From positions 38,312,089 to 38,376,088 of the forward strand of contig NC_065922.1 in the NCBI RefSeq assembly GCF_024586455.1: DNA of 64,000 nucleotides, written 5' to 3'. Each line of letters begins with the position of its first letter. Positions within the stretch are counted from its first letter, which is position 1. This document shows positions 22,301-32,662 of this stretch, one piece after another. This DNA is from Bactrocera neohumeralis. Its lineage: Eukaryota; Arthropoda; Insecta; Diptera; Tephritidae. The position numbers were made by a program, and so were the translations under genes. The notes below the pieces were generated by a model. The model was not told where the DNA came from and made no database searches. It saw only the letters and a list, made by a program, of their open reading frames with translations.

Positions 22301-25013
22301 TTGCCTACTCAGTCCAAAGTAGCAGCTGTTGGCAAGAGTTAACCTGCGTTGAATTTCCAGGCTGACATTCTTGGTGGTTTTTACGCTGGTCCCAAGATAG
22401 ACGAAATTATCTACGACTCCAAAGTTATGACTGTCATCAGTGACGTGAGTGCCAAGTCGCGAGTGCAACGACTGTTTGTTTGATGACAGGAGATATTTCG
22501 TCTTGCCCTCGCTCACTTGTCCAGTCTTGAGAGAGCAGAACTAACGACGCGGCGCGCCACATCTGATTTTGGACTTTAATTAAGTCCTGAATAATATTTT
22601 GCATGGTGGACATAAATTGTGTCATACACTGCATCAAATTAAGTATCATAGCTTTTACACCCCATCCATATTCGAGTTTGAGGACATTTTGTCGGAATTT
22701 GTTTTTAATGCATCTGCAGTTTTTGTCGCAGTTTCTTGTGCTAGAGGCACCATATTAGCCATCTGCGCGCGTTTACCAGTAGTTTAGCTATAAGTTCTTT
22801 GTAAACAGGGCAACCTCGATTGCTAAGCAGTTAAATCTTTCTTTTGTCGATTGCATTTAGAGGAGTGATGTAACTCACGATAAACTAAGCACACAGTACG
22901 AAGCGTACATAAATATTTTGAGTGGCCGAATTCTTGGCAACTTATGCATTGCAGTGGTACATTTCTTTTATGTGGCTCTTCGACAGAAATTCTGTGGTGT
23001 AGCAAAAATTTCAATTTATAAATGGGGTGTACTTCATTTTTTTCAATTGAATCGAGTTTGGTAGTACCATGGTTGCTGACCTTTGTTTTTATTTATAACA
23101 TTAATAACGGATTTTACACCAAAACCCTGGTTTTCTAAGGCTTCTTTTACTTCTTCCGAACCTACTGCAGCTCCAATGTCCTTCAAGACAACTGCTAGAC
23201 CCTTCGAGCTTTTTAACTGATCATTGTTATCCGACAGAAGTGTTACAACTTGGCAAAATTTTCCTCTATTTGCCTTGCTTTAAGGGTACAATGTGGAAGT
23301 TGTTAGTGCCTATTATATACGCTAAGCTTTTTATTAATTCATTAGAGCTCCGTTGGCGTAGATAGATTGGTGGGGACTTGGCAGTTCCTAGCTGTTTGAC
23401 TAGCATTATTCGAGTAGTGCAAAGAGAATAAGCGTTGCTTGTATTCTTGATGGGGCTCGACTTTCGTTTAATGGTTCGTTTAATGGTGACTGGTGCTTTT
23501 CTTCGAGTTACATATGAAGTTGGAGGAAACAACCGTAAAGTATGCGTTGAGCGCTTAGCACTAGTTTTATTTGTTTAGCACAGTTATTTATTTATTTTTA
23601 TTTTATCTTTATGCGCCCTTTCGCCAGAAACTTTTTCCACAAAAGGGCCACTGAAGTGCCACAAAAGATTTTACTTCGTAATTATTTTGGAGATTTTACT
23701 TCATAACTAGCTGGTAACTCTAGTTTGCTAAAGGAAGTAGCAAAAAGGATACTTTATTCCATGTGTCAAGCAAAAGTCAGAGTTGTAAATCGCTGCTTCT
23801 GCACTCTAACGTACCTGTGCCGAGGAAGTGTTATTATTATGGTTATTATCTCATGATACTTAAATACATAAAATGGTTAAAAACAAGTAATGTAAAAAGT
23901 CAATGCAATCCGTACAAACTTTCCCCTATCCCCCATTCAAATTTTAAACTCTTTGTATTAGGGAAAATACGTGATATAATATTTTAATAAAATTGTGTGG
24001 ACAGGTTTTCTCAAATACAATGCGGCTTAAAGCGGAATTTGGATAAAATCGGTCTACACCTCGGTCTTGGCCACATATCCCTAATATAATGATTTCCGAT
24101 TCTCTGATTGACTTTTCCTAGTATACCCACTTTGTTAAATGTAGCCCCTTTGGATTATCAGGTTTCCCTAAGTTTGTCTATGGCTTATAATAGAAATGAA
24201 TAAGATAACAAAACTGATTTAATCCATTGACAGTTACGTCGCGTAAAGAATAATGAATTCTAACGGATTTTATTACACAGAGTGAAATTAAAATTTATTG
24301 TGAGAATATTAACTATTACGAATTCCTCTTATTAATTAATGAGTGAAGGTTATATACGAGAATTAAAAGTCATTGAATGAAAATTTTCAGAACATTTTTA
24401 AGTGAATGACTGTATACTTTCTTATGAGTTTTGAGGTTTTTGAAATATATAGAGCTTATGAAGTTTGACATTCGGACTTAACTAAAAATTTCGCTTAACT
24501 TATTCTCTCATGAATTCTTACAGTTAGAACTGAAGTTGCTGAGAAAACAGACCGCCGAGAATCAACTACGTCGGTAATTCGAATAACATTAGCTTCAATG
24601 GATGAATATAATATATTACTGCAAAATGGACTAAACTTTTACGATGCGACCTTTTTTCCAACAGAAGCAAATCTTCAAATGAAGGATGTAAAAATTGACT
24701 ATAAAAGACGGTATATAAAATTCATTTAAAAAAGACTGTCGTATAAATAAAATATCTGTTTAAAGTGTTCACCTGTTTTCATTATACGAAATTATGATTT
24801 TATTTCTTGACAATCTTTTGTTAAACGAGTTTCTTATTATAGAATAACATGAGACATTTTTAAAATGCATATGTATCTAATTATTTTAGAATTTTCGATG
24901 GAAATAAGAGTAGTCGAGTGCGTGAATTGCTTCCTGTTTTCGATGCCACTGGATTTTGTAAATTGCCACCACCATCAAGTAAACTTATTAAACCAACAAG
25001 AAGTATAAAATAA
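13374..25013 (+). CDS. Unrecognised five-exon gene with RRM-like folds (290 aa)
   Basis: Exons 13374-13560, 15685-15884, 20196-20370, 24524-24710 and 24890-25013 splice in frame through GT-AG sites (phases 1, 0, 1, 2) into 290 residues. The N terminus (about 1-62) is polar. Residues about 70-130 (ICEKMNFKGCFSLTKTATGI, FKFSHPDDYQAVYKKGFHKI) and about 130-235 (TFTLFVMDVPEDLPVEDIRH, ALYKFDSVVEVVRLHY, then SVIRITLASMDEYNILLQNG) each fit a beta-alpha-beta RNA-recognition-like fold. The C terminus (RELLPVFDATGFCKLPPPSS) looks like a linear motif. I do not recognise the family; a nucleic-acid-binding role is inference, and a domesticated LINE ORF1-like protein is an alternative. Introns 1-3 hold transposons. 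TTAG/TAAG acceptors for exons 2 and 5 are plausible but untested. Confidence 0.7.
13661..15652. mobile_element. Inverted-repeat element filling intron 1
   Basis: Ends are about 49-bp inverted repeats (13661-13709 and 15604-15652) beginning AACAAGTAAGGAAGGGCTAA. Between them lies non-coding sequence of a type dispersed in flies (TACAGCTTGCACGGACGG near 14720). It makes up all but about 130 bases of intron 1. A LINE endonuclease fragment is nested near its right end. The same family recurs at about 17545-20070, 20420-21960 and 28738-28885. Confidence 0.6.
15375..15600 (-). pseudogene. Non-LTR endonuclease fragment
   Basis: The minus-strand reading has NLTAIYRPLRFKITESEF and FLAGGDYNAKHTYWGSRLIN. 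The GGDYNAKH-WGS box is the apurinic endonuclease motif of Jockey-group LINEs. Only this short piece survives, inside the intron 1 element. Confidence 0.65.
16626..16762. repeat. Near-perfect 37-bp inverted repeat (hairpin)
   Basis: Left arm 16626-16663 and right arm 16726-16762 pair over 36 of 37 positions around a spacer of about 62 bp. An arm core is TTTGCTACAAAGC. It lies in intron 2 of the RRM-like gene. It could be a tiny fold-back element or a structured RNA; nothing else distinguishes these. Confidence 0.6.
17545..20070 (-). repeat. AT-rich interspersed repeat, reversed copy, with nested MITE
   Basis: Its terminal sequence at about 20037-20068 is the reverse complement of AAGTAAGAAATGGCTAAGTT, the family terminus seen at 13661. 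Inside are the GTCCGTCCGTCC and GAAACTTGGTATGCGACTTC segments (about 18505-18560), matching 14690-14750 in reverse. It is interrupted by the TTAA MITE at 18995-19708. Its far (left) end is not certain. Confidence 0.5.
18995..19708. mobile_element. TTAA-flanked MITE 2
   Basis: TTAA at 18991-18994 and 19709-19712 flank inverted ends (GGTGTTAGGGGTAGTCAGA and its near-complement TCTAACTACCCCTAACTCC). The interior is non-coding and holds the GAGAAAAACGCGTTTAAAGT motif at 19520. An unoccupied version of the same site is visible at 21880-21910 in a paralogous repeat, where a single TTAA (21897-21900) joins the matching flanks. Confidence 0.8.
20420..21960 (-). repeat. AT-rich interspersed repeat copy interrupted by mariner
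   Basis: Flanks of the mariner copy (GTGAGTTATCTCAATAAAAC at about 21118 and ATCATTGGTGATTGTATGT at about 21870) align with 18850-18985 of the neighbouring copy. The mariner at 21198-21844 is therefore nested in it. Non-coding. The left boundary is approximate. Confidence 0.5.
21198..21844 (+). mobile_element. Mariner-superfamily element, copy 1 (deleted)
   Basis: Starts CAGGGTTTGTCCGGAAAGTA after TA (21196-21197). The right end is shortened to TTTACTTTCCG and followed by TA. The coding remnant shows the N-terminal paired-like HTH region: QRSLEQRYAIKFCVKLRKSA, then VLNSDRRLSICLIAQMLNLS and a GVVTEHLNMRKVCAKMVPKV segment. The catalytic centre is deleted and the C-terminal LPQPPYSPD stub remains. 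Copies 2 and 3 are at 26316 and 33516. Confidence 0.75.
21950..22540 (-). pseudogene. RTE-type LINE RT 3' end
   Basis: On the minus strand: EGKTKYLLSSNKQSLHSRLG, VDNFVYLGTSVKTT, QRRLTLANSCYFGLSRQLRS, SRRTKTKLYKSLI, then in another frame RIKRQRLRWLGHVVRMD. This is the thumb and C-terminal tail of RTE-clade RTs. The frame breaks near 22200. It lies in intron 3 of the RRM-like gene. Confidence 0.7.
22560..23570 (-). pseudogene. Jockey-type LINE ORF1 (Gag-like) fragment
   Basis: Minus-strand pieces read PPIYLRQRSS, NFHIVPLKQGK, then HHRISVEEPHKRNVPLQC and the zinc knuckle CISCQEFGHSKYLC (CX2CX4HX4C). A second knuckle is worn (its second Cys is Tyr) and a C-terminal tail (DALKTNSDKMSSNSN) follows. 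This order fits Jockey-clade ORF1 nucleic-acid-binding proteins. Stops and frameshifts make it inactive. Confidence 0.65.
23571..24520. other. Intron 3 remainder without recognised feature
   Basis: AT-rich and non-coding, up to the TTCTTACAG acceptor of exon 4. Nothing else seen. Confidence 0.3.
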
Positions 25014-25021
25014 TATATTCC

Positions 25022-25027
25022 AATAAA
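25022..25027 (+). terminator. Possible poly(A) signal of the RRM-like gene
   Basis: AATAAA lies 9 bases after the TAA stop at 25011-25013. Further AATAAA copies near 25110 are alternatives. Confidence 0.4.
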
Positions 25028-25439
25028 AACACTACACTACTATGATTTACGAAATGGATTTTGCACATGATATTAATTCTTAAAACCTCTTTTAATTCTT
25101 TTTACATCCCTAATCAAATAATAAATTTAAAAAAATATATGCAAAATTCATTAACTTTAATTTTTTTATTAATAGTAAGTATGCATCTAATATATGTATA
25201 TTAGTTAAAAAATGTTTAGGCTGTTAATACAAATATACATATGTACATGCGGCAACACCGTTAATAAACAATTCATTAATCACCGTGTATTTAATAAGTA
25301 ATTAAATTAAGAACTAAATATATTTATAAATTTATAACTAAGGATTCAATTATTTTACTTTCTAATATATCTTATGAGCTTCACCAGTTTTAATGTGAAG
25401 TACAACTTATTCCAGTGCAGGCAAGGTTCTACTTTACCT

Positions 25440-26310
25440 TTACTTATAACATTTCTAACCATTGCTGAACCAACTTATTTTTATACTCTCGCAACGTATT
25501 GCTGCAAAAAATACAAAATCGGACTTTAACTTTTCAAATGTCACAGGGTTTTCAAACTTCTGGCTGACTTTATAACCCATCTGTCGGCCAATACACAAGA
25601 ACCGTAATGAAATTCACGAAAATACGTCACCAATAAAAATGGAACCCCTTGCTTAAAATGAATGAAATCAGCCCTATGCTTCCCCTTGTCTCCATATATC
25701 TAATACAAAAGTTTTTAAACATCCGCTTGATTTTATACCATATAATGTACATATACATATATATAATATACCGTTCCACTAGACGACTGAACGTAATTCA
25801 CAGAGCTGCAGAGCAGATTGTGACACGAAAATTCATTCAAATAGGGGAACAAATCGGAAATATATAGCTGCGAAGCAACCATATAGTGTTAGAAAGGTGT
25901 GTAAGCTTCATTTAACTAAAAAAAATTAGATTCCAAGAAGTTGAAAAAAAGTTACAGCTGTTCAAAAATGAGTGATCATAATGGAGAAATTCGCTATATT
26001 TTGAAAATTCTGTATAAAAAAGGGAAGAATAAAAAATAAATTAAAATTTGATTAAAAATACAAAAAGACTTTTTTTTTACAAAATTACAAAACTACTTTG
26101 AGAGTATCGACTAGTTTTCAAAATCGCTTGGTTTGAGGAGTTTGACTCGTCTTGGTGGTCCATCTATAAAAATTAACATGGCTACTTCTTCATTACAATG
26201 GTTTAGCAACCCTCTTCAAATGCTTCAGAAAGATCATGGAATGTTATGAAAGTAAATATGACTATATTAAATATACACCAACTGGACTCTGAAATTTTTC
26301 GCTTTACAAC
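25440..26310. repeat. Worn AT-rich interspersed repeat pieces
   Basis: Phrases such as TTTTATACTCTCGCAACGTA (about 25479) and CTTCTGGCTGACTTTATA (about 25556) echo the family at 13661 and 17545. No coding sequence recognised. Confidence 0.35.
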
Positions 26311-26315
26311 AAGTA

Positions 26316-27150
26316 CAGGATTTGTCCGGAAAGTAATAGGACTGATTTCCTTCTGCCTCGCCTTCCGCCTCGACTGTACTTCGGAGCGTGCGCGCAGCAA
26401 CTTAATTGGGAAGAGGGCGTTCCTAGCTAACGGCTGGTCAGTTGTCTCCGATCACCTGGAGAGTCCAGCCAAACATTGTCACGCGACGTGTTTTTGTAAG
26501 TGATGCAAGCCGAAAATGCAGCGTACGTTAGAGCAGAGGAACGCGTTTGATATGATCAAGCAGGCTTACCCAGATGTTTCTTTGGCAAAAAGTGGTGGGT
26601 TTCGGTGGCACCAGGTTTTTTTGGAGGGCCGGAAGGGGGTCGCTGATGAATGAGCAAATCCAAAGGGAAAACGATGCTCATTGTCTTTTTTGACATCAAA
26701 GGCATCGTCCACCATGAATTTGTTCCTCCTGGACAAACGGTCAACGCCAAGTTTTACGTGGAAATCTTCAAGAGACTCAAACGAAATGTCAATCGGGTCC
26801 GACAAGATATTGCAGCCGATTGGAACAGCTACATAATCAAGACCGGCATCCCAACGCTTCCGCAGCCGCCCTACAGCCCAGTTGTAGCCCCCCGGACTTT
26901 TTTTTGTTTCCTTGCCTGAAAAGGCCGATGAAAGACAAGCATTTTGAGACGACAGAGGGGATCCAAGCAGCATGCACCTCGGCTCTCAACGCTTTTTCGG
27001 AGAGAGCCTTCCGTGACGCTTTCATTCTTGGAAATCGCGCCGCATAGATGCAGAAGGAACCTATTTTGAATGTTTTTAAAGAATTGGAACGATTGGTTCA
27101 ATCAATTTTTTTAAATCGGCTCAGTCCTATTACTTTCCGGACAAACCTTG
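26316..27150 (+). mobile_element. Mariner-superfamily element, copy 2, both ends present
   Basis: Both termini are present (CAGGATTTGTCCGGAAAGTA at the left, the complement ending AAACCTTG at 27150) with TA on each side. The transposase is broken. An N-terminal stub (QRTLEQRNAFDMIKQAYPDV) is followed, after deletion of the HTH region, by a core reading FFDIKGIVHHEFVPPGQTVN with the first catalytic Asp, then IPTLPQPPYSPVVAP where the family's third Asp is Val. The second-Asp segment is missing. The C terminus (LKRPMKDKHFETTEGIQAAC) is in another frame. Confidence 0.8.
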
Positions 27151-27306
27151 TATGCATCATGCAGCTTGGAAAAGTATAGCAAAAGTAAGGAAAATTGCTG
27201 TGGATTCTCAATACCCCATTCATATAAGAGAAAAAATTTAACTAAAGCGAAATATACGACGCAAGTGGCATCAAACTTATTGCCCAGCTGATACATTTAT
27301 TTTAAA

Positions 27307-28340
27307 CTAGCTGACCCCGCAGCCGTTACCTTGCGTGAAATTATGTGTTTTGAAATGAAAAGAAAGTTAAATTTATATTGTCTTGAAAATAAATATTTGC
27401 GATTTTTCTATTTTTTTTTTTATGTAGCGCAGCTTGATAAACAAAATTTTTTGGTTTCTGTTCTGGTGCATAAATGTACAGAAGATGGGTTTCCAACTTA
27501 TGAGCACGCCACCTACATATATCTAGCCGTGTGAAAAACATAGCATTTCCAGATTTATGCCACACTCTTCTAGCGACTATCCTTGTGTTCTATTGATTTT
27601 CCCTGGGAACTGAATACGTTTGAACTGAAATGGCTGCCCCCTTGTATTCGAAACGCAAATGATGCTGCGGCACACCAAGCCTCTTTAAAGAATTCCACTG
27701 AATAATGCACGGCTTCGCCTTCATTGTCAAGACGATCGATCGATTTGTATAAGCGCAAACCTCCCAGTATTTGACTTTGAATCTTCCAGTTTAAGTCATT
27801 AACACCGGTATTTTTGGCAGCTAAAATTGCGCGTGCACTCAAGGAATCGTAGTTACGAAAATTTGGCCATGATGAGTTCATTTTTCGTTGAAGTGAATTG
27901 ACAAAATGCAGGTGGAATTGATATCAAACCGCTGGAAGTATCAACCGAAATTTGCCCATTTCCAATTCTTTGCGAATACAATGTAAAAAGTCTTTGGCAA
28001 TGTCATTTTGTTCGTATCCCATAATTGACGCGAATTTGAAGACTGATATGTCGAAATGATCTTCGCGAAAAGTATGAGAACTTCAGTGCCATGCGAAGTA
28101 GCTATCGTATTGTCCTTCGTTTGTTTCCAGTGATTATCATGTTTCAGCAATTGCAATTGCTGGCATGCTTCTCAAAAAGTTGCACACATCGTACCATTCA
28201 CAATACGCAATGACTTAAATGAAGTTGAACCGCGAGACGCACAACAGTCGGAAAACTTTCATGAATTGCAAAAGTAAATATCCTACAAAGCGCTTTATTG
28301 CAGTTCACGTACCGACCTATTTGTAACTTGCTGATCGATT
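27307..28340 (-). mobile_element. Helitron remnant with helicase pieces and 3' end
   Basis: Reading minus, about 28330-28200 gives RYVNCNKALCRIFTFAIHES. About 27880-27690 gives ARAILAAKNTGVNDLNWKIQ and YKSIDRLDNEGEAVHYSVEF. About 27490-27400 gives YIYAPEQKPKNFVYQAALHK. These are successive segments of Helitron Rep/Pif1-helicase proteins, the last being the usual C terminus. The element then ends GCGGGGTCAGCTAG, with CTAG at 27310-27307 followed by T, as Helitron 3' ends do. Large deletions and stops make it inactive; the 5' end is missing. Confidence 0.7.
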
Positions 28341-28344
28341 CACT

Positions 28345-28690
28345 CTTGCCAACAAGTGCTACTTCGGACTGAGTAGACAATTGAGAAGTAAATTCCTCTC
28401 TCGACGAACAAAAACCTATAAAACTCTATAAGTCACTCATAATTCTCGTCCTGCTATATGGTGCAGAGGCTTGGACGATGACAACAACTAATGAGTCGAC
28501 GTTGCGAGTTGAAAAGTTCTGCGAAAGATTTATGGTCCCTTTGCGAAGCAGAGGAAGAGGAAGACCTCCACTCCGTTGGAAGAACCAGGTGGAGAAGGAG
28601 CTGGCTTCGCTTGGAATATCCAATTGGTGCCACGTAGCGAAACGAAGAAACGACTGGCGCGCTGTTGTTAACTCGGCTATAATCGCGTAA
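28345..28690 (+). pseudogene. RTE-type LINE RT 3' fragment
   Basis: Sequence for CYFGLSRQLRSKFLSRRTKT, then ILVLLYGAEAWTMTTT, and RSRGRGRPPLRWKNQVEKEL with ISNWCHVAKRRNDWRAVV. This is the C-terminal third of RTE elements, with an internal deletion of the RIKIQRLRWLGHVVRM part. It joins the Helitron remnant directly at about 28345. Confidence 0.7.
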
Positions 28691-28737
28691 GCGGTGTCTA
28701 CGCCAAGAGTAAAAAAAAAACACGTAAACGTAAAGAT

Positions 28738-28885
28738 ATCTTAGATTTTATTTAAGTTACAGCTTGTACGGGCAGACGGACGAATAGATAGCCATCCACA
28801 ATGCAAATCGTTGCATGGATGACCACCAGCCTTAGATAAACAAAACTATTATACTCTGCAGTAACATATTGCAAGAGTATAAAAG
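28738..28885 (+). repeat. AT-rich interspersed repeat, terminal piece
   Basis: Has AGTTACAGCTTGTACGGGCA with GACGGACG and ends ATATTGCAAGAGTATAAAAG, matching the outer part of the family seen at 13661-15652. Confidence 0.45.
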
Positions 28886-29453
28886 TCTGGACTGATTGCA
28901 TTCTCTTTTGGCTTTACTGAATTATACTCGAGAGCACGTTTCACCTAATTTTGTGAAAATAGCTCACATACTGTTTGAGATATTCAACATGAAGTATATT
29001 ATAATAACGAAAATTATTATATATGGGAATATGTGTAGTGACTATATAAATTTTTTGCATTAAACTATAGAATATCCAATATTAAACTTATTAAAATAGC
29101 TTAATAGCAACCGATGCATACCAAGTACTTTTTGTAGTTTTCAACAGAACCTTTATATGAGAAATAGAAAAAATCATCTGATTTCACCCATTTTCACGGT
29201 GTGTGAAGAGAAGCTAGAAAGACCTTTTCTCAGCAATCTTGTGATATCTGTAAACCTTTTTATTTTTGTAGAAGAAACCTCACCATTCCGCAAAGAAACA
29301 CGTGTTTAAAATTTCATCAAATTTCAAGTAATATAAATTAATGCTTTAAAGTAATACAAAAATGCAACTACATTTCAGAGATTAAGCGATTACTTTGTAA
29401 GAATTTATGCACTTACATATATATTTTTCGCGCAGCTATTTTCAAGTATTAAT

Positions 29454-30105
29454 TTATTGCTTTACATCTTTTTGAAAAATATTGGCGATATCCTGCAGTG
29501 TTGTAGTGGTTTGTTCCAAAATCTTCTTGGAAAGATCTTGCAACTTTGGCTCTTCAGTCTCCCTTATTTTGTTTATTTTGGCTATAAACGCATCTGAACC
29601 AGTTTTATATTTTTCAATTACGACTTTTACATCGGGTGATTGTTTGATTTCTTCCAGAGCTTTATCTACTGATTCTCTTAAACTCTTGACAGCTTCGTTA
29701 TCTTTCAAGTTTTCAGTCTGAAATAAATAGAATAAGTTTAGAAAAATAATATTGACCTACTAACTTATCGAATTTACCTCTTTCTTGATATTTGCACCCC
29801 ACTCATCTAATTGTTTAGCAACATCTCGGCCACTTTCTTCAAACTTCTGCGCATTAAATGATTTTGAAACCGTATCTCCGAATTTCTTGAAATTCTCGTT
29901 AATAGTCTCAAATAAATTTAAAATCGATGGTACTTCGTGATCGGATGCAACCTCGCGTATTGAGCGAGCACTGACGCTCTGAAATATGTAATCATTATTT
30001 AATTATTTAGGATAACGTACAGTCGGTAAATTTTTTTAAATTCTTGCAAAAAACCCTTACCGCAAAAACGATGAAACTTAAAATAAATAGCTGTTTCAAG
30101 TACAT
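29454..30105 (-). CDS. Secreted helical protein, apolipophorin-III-like (169 aa)
   Basis: Exons 30061-30105, 29778-29978 and 29454-29717 splice in phase 0 into 169 residues. Exon 1 is the signal peptide (MYLKQLFILSFIVFA). The mature part is almost all amphipathic helix: ETINENFKKFGDTVSKSFNA, VAKQLDEWGANIKKE, VKSLRESVDKALEEIKQSPD, KKILEQTTTTLQDIANIF. It has no cysteines outside the signal region. Size, secretion and helix-bundle style match insect apolipophorin-III, the exchangeable lipophorin apolipoprotein of haemolymph, but identity is loose. An unrelated secreted coiled protein is possible. The ATG at 30105 is chosen because the TATA box and expected start site lie just upstream; the longer frame would place the TATA box inside coding sequence. 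Confidence 0.75.
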
Positions 30106-30167
30106 GTCTGTGCGATGTGCTTTTCCAATAGTCAAAATGGGACTACTCAGAATTAGTGAATATACCA

Positions 30168-30177
30168 CTTTATATAC
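30168..30177 (-). promoter_or_regulatory. TATA box of the apoLp-III-like gene
   Basis: On the minus strand GTATATAAAG precedes the ATG by about 65 bases. A start site around 30147 (in TTCTGAGTAG) would give a roughly 40-nt 5' UTR. A strong TATA box fits a highly expressed tissue-specific gene. Confidence 0.7.
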
Positions 30178-30209
30178 CATTTCGTAGAGAGTAATGTTCA
30201 AAGATCATG

Positions 30210-32660
30210 CTATAATTTATTTTATTAGAAATGAAATAGTGTTTGCTTTAATACGTATGTCCATAGTATTATTGTATCTTCTAAATAGTGCCCATTAAGT
30301 TATTATTTTTGCGTTTTGATAAGGAAGTTTAAATACTTGCTCCATCGTGTATGTATAAGCGATATGATAATAAGAAAAATTATTTTTGTATAAATAGTAA
30401 TGTCTAGTGTTGATAACATAGGACAGCATTTTTTGTATATGTACTATATACACGAATGCATATAACATATTATGTATACATATGTACGTAGCAAACATAA
30501 CATTAGCTTAGATTAAATACGTGGCTTATAAATATATGCATACTACTGCAAATTATGTTGCTTTTGTAATATGTACTAAATTTGTATTAACAGTAAATGT
30601 TTTTGTATTTCACAACTATTGATTTCTTCCAGTGTAGTTATATGCTATATTATACCGACATTTTCGTTGTATGAAAATTTTAAAATATTTTTAAAAGTTT
30701 TTCATAAAATAATGTGAGCTTTGGCATATAAAGAATAAACGAAATACAAACACTAAATTTTTCAGATAAATGCTCCATTATGAATACAATTGGTAAATAA
30801 GGAAAGGTTTAATAAGAAAAATAGTTTGCATTATACAATAGCATCCTAAAGCCTAAAAATTTGACGTAGTTCATTTCGAGGTCCGTGTATGTAGAGAGGG
30901 CGCAAAAATAGATGACTAATATGCGAGACAATATTATATTCGAATTTGGCATTACAACAATATAAATAGTAAAAAAAAATCGAGATTCCACAAAAAAATA
31001 CAAACAATTTAGAATACGACAAAAAATACTTTTTCCTAGTATTGTACCAAACTTTTTTCTCCAAAATCGGAATATTTATCTTCGAAGAACGAAATTTTGC
31101 TTGTTTCACACATCATTTTTAATTTTCGGTTTCGAAAAACGAAGCAATTACTTTTTTTACAGTTACTTTTATACTTATGACTCAATCTCTCGAAAAAAAT
31201 TGGTTTGGTCCAATATCCAACCGAGTATTTTGCAGTATTGGGATTACTATAATAAAAATTACAAATGTTCGAGTTATTGAAGCAAGCTTTTCTGGTCCAC
31301 TTGGTGGCAGAAAATTCATAATTACAAGTATGTAATCAAGATAATTTAGTGTCAAAATCAGAATGTTCAACATAAAATATCTCAAAGCCGAAAAACTTAG
31401 CATTGTCAAATTGCTTCAGCTGTGTCTTAGGAGATGAAATTATTGCTAAGGGAATTATGATCTTAAATTGTTTGTTAAAACTGCAAAATTAATTGTAAAT
31501 AGCATAAACTTATGGTCTTAGGTAGTACGTTGACGTACAACTATTAGAATCCTACTATTAGCAAACGGGCAAAGCCGTCAAAAACGATTGTTTTTAAACA
31601 CTAAAGCTACGACTACTATAGTATAGGGGAGCAAAAGAGCATTTCCCGTCGTAAAAGTAGAAGCCTGTGGGTTAGGTTTTGTAAACAAATTTTCAAGTTG
31701 AATTTCGGTTTTCACCTCTTCAATGACTTGAACTTCAGTACGTAACGGGTTGCGAAAGATGTCGATTTTTTGTTCATAAAATAAATTAGTTTAATTACAA
31801 CTGGTTACTTAATTTCAATTAAAACCAATTTAACTAACTACAAAGTTTTGTTCTCATGTCTTGTGGTTGATTTATACAATTTATTTCGAAAGAGCTACGG
31901 ACCGATGATTCCTCCAGATCAAAAACCACACCAAACTGTCAATTTAGGTGAATATTGGTTGTTCATGAATAATTTTGAAAATTAGCACATCATTATGTGA
32001 GGATCAGACCATACCTCGTGATCTCGTTAAAATAAAATTTTTTGCTAATGCTATTGAAGGTTGAATTTTATAAAATTGTAAAATTATTTTCTCATAAATT
32101 ACTGAAGATAAATCGATGAAATTTCGTGTACTAAAAGAAGAATTTTCGTGCTATATTATAAATATTTTTTCATGGTCAATTTGTTTAAATAATACTATTT
32201 TACATCTATTTTTCTTAAACAATTAAAAATTTTGTATGCCTTCTTCACGCTAAAAAAATTGCAAACTATGCGACCCAACACGGAAAACGTTCTCCTTTAA
32301 TAATCTGCTAACAAAGCTTTGTTCATTCATGCCATTCCGAAGATATTGAATTTTTTGTCCACCGTTGCGCTCTCAAAATACGTTCGACTGACGCAGTGTG
32401 CGCTAAGCTTACAATATCTGTGCTGCGAGAAAAGCATCAAATGAAACAGGAAAATAACAATAGCTCTATCAATGAGATTATTCCAATATAGCGGTCATAC
32501 GGCTTTGCAGGGAAACTTTTTAGACATTTTGCTTTACACTTCATTGCTAAAAAATATTATGTTCAAGCAAACGTAGCATTCTTTGTCACAAAAAGCTATT
32601 GTTATTTCGTCGGCTGATCAAAAAAGTCTATTCGTGAAATAGCAGCACAAATACATTTTA
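30210..32660. other. AT-rich intergenic region, nothing recognised
   Basis: Several short hydrophobic frames occur (for example minus 31182-31409), but none has splice context or a family signature. No repeat shared with the rest of the window was identified. Confidence 0.3.
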
Positions 32661-32662
32661 AC

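Noticed and set aside
24711..24729. Termination of the RRM-like gene at the TAA just after exon 4
   Set aside because: A GTATAT donor at 24711 and an in-frame downstream exon (24890-25013) with a conserved-looking C terminus make continued splicing more likely, though a short isoform is possible.
30007..30201. 64-codon minus frame starting upstream of the apoLp-III-like ATG
   Set aside because: Its first half covers the TATA box and expected start site; the real start is the internal ATG at 30105 and the frame runs into the intron after 30061.
31182..31409. Hydrophobic 75-codon minus frame, receptor-like at first sight
   Set aside because: AT-rich chance hydrophobicity; no conserved motif and no adjoining exon.
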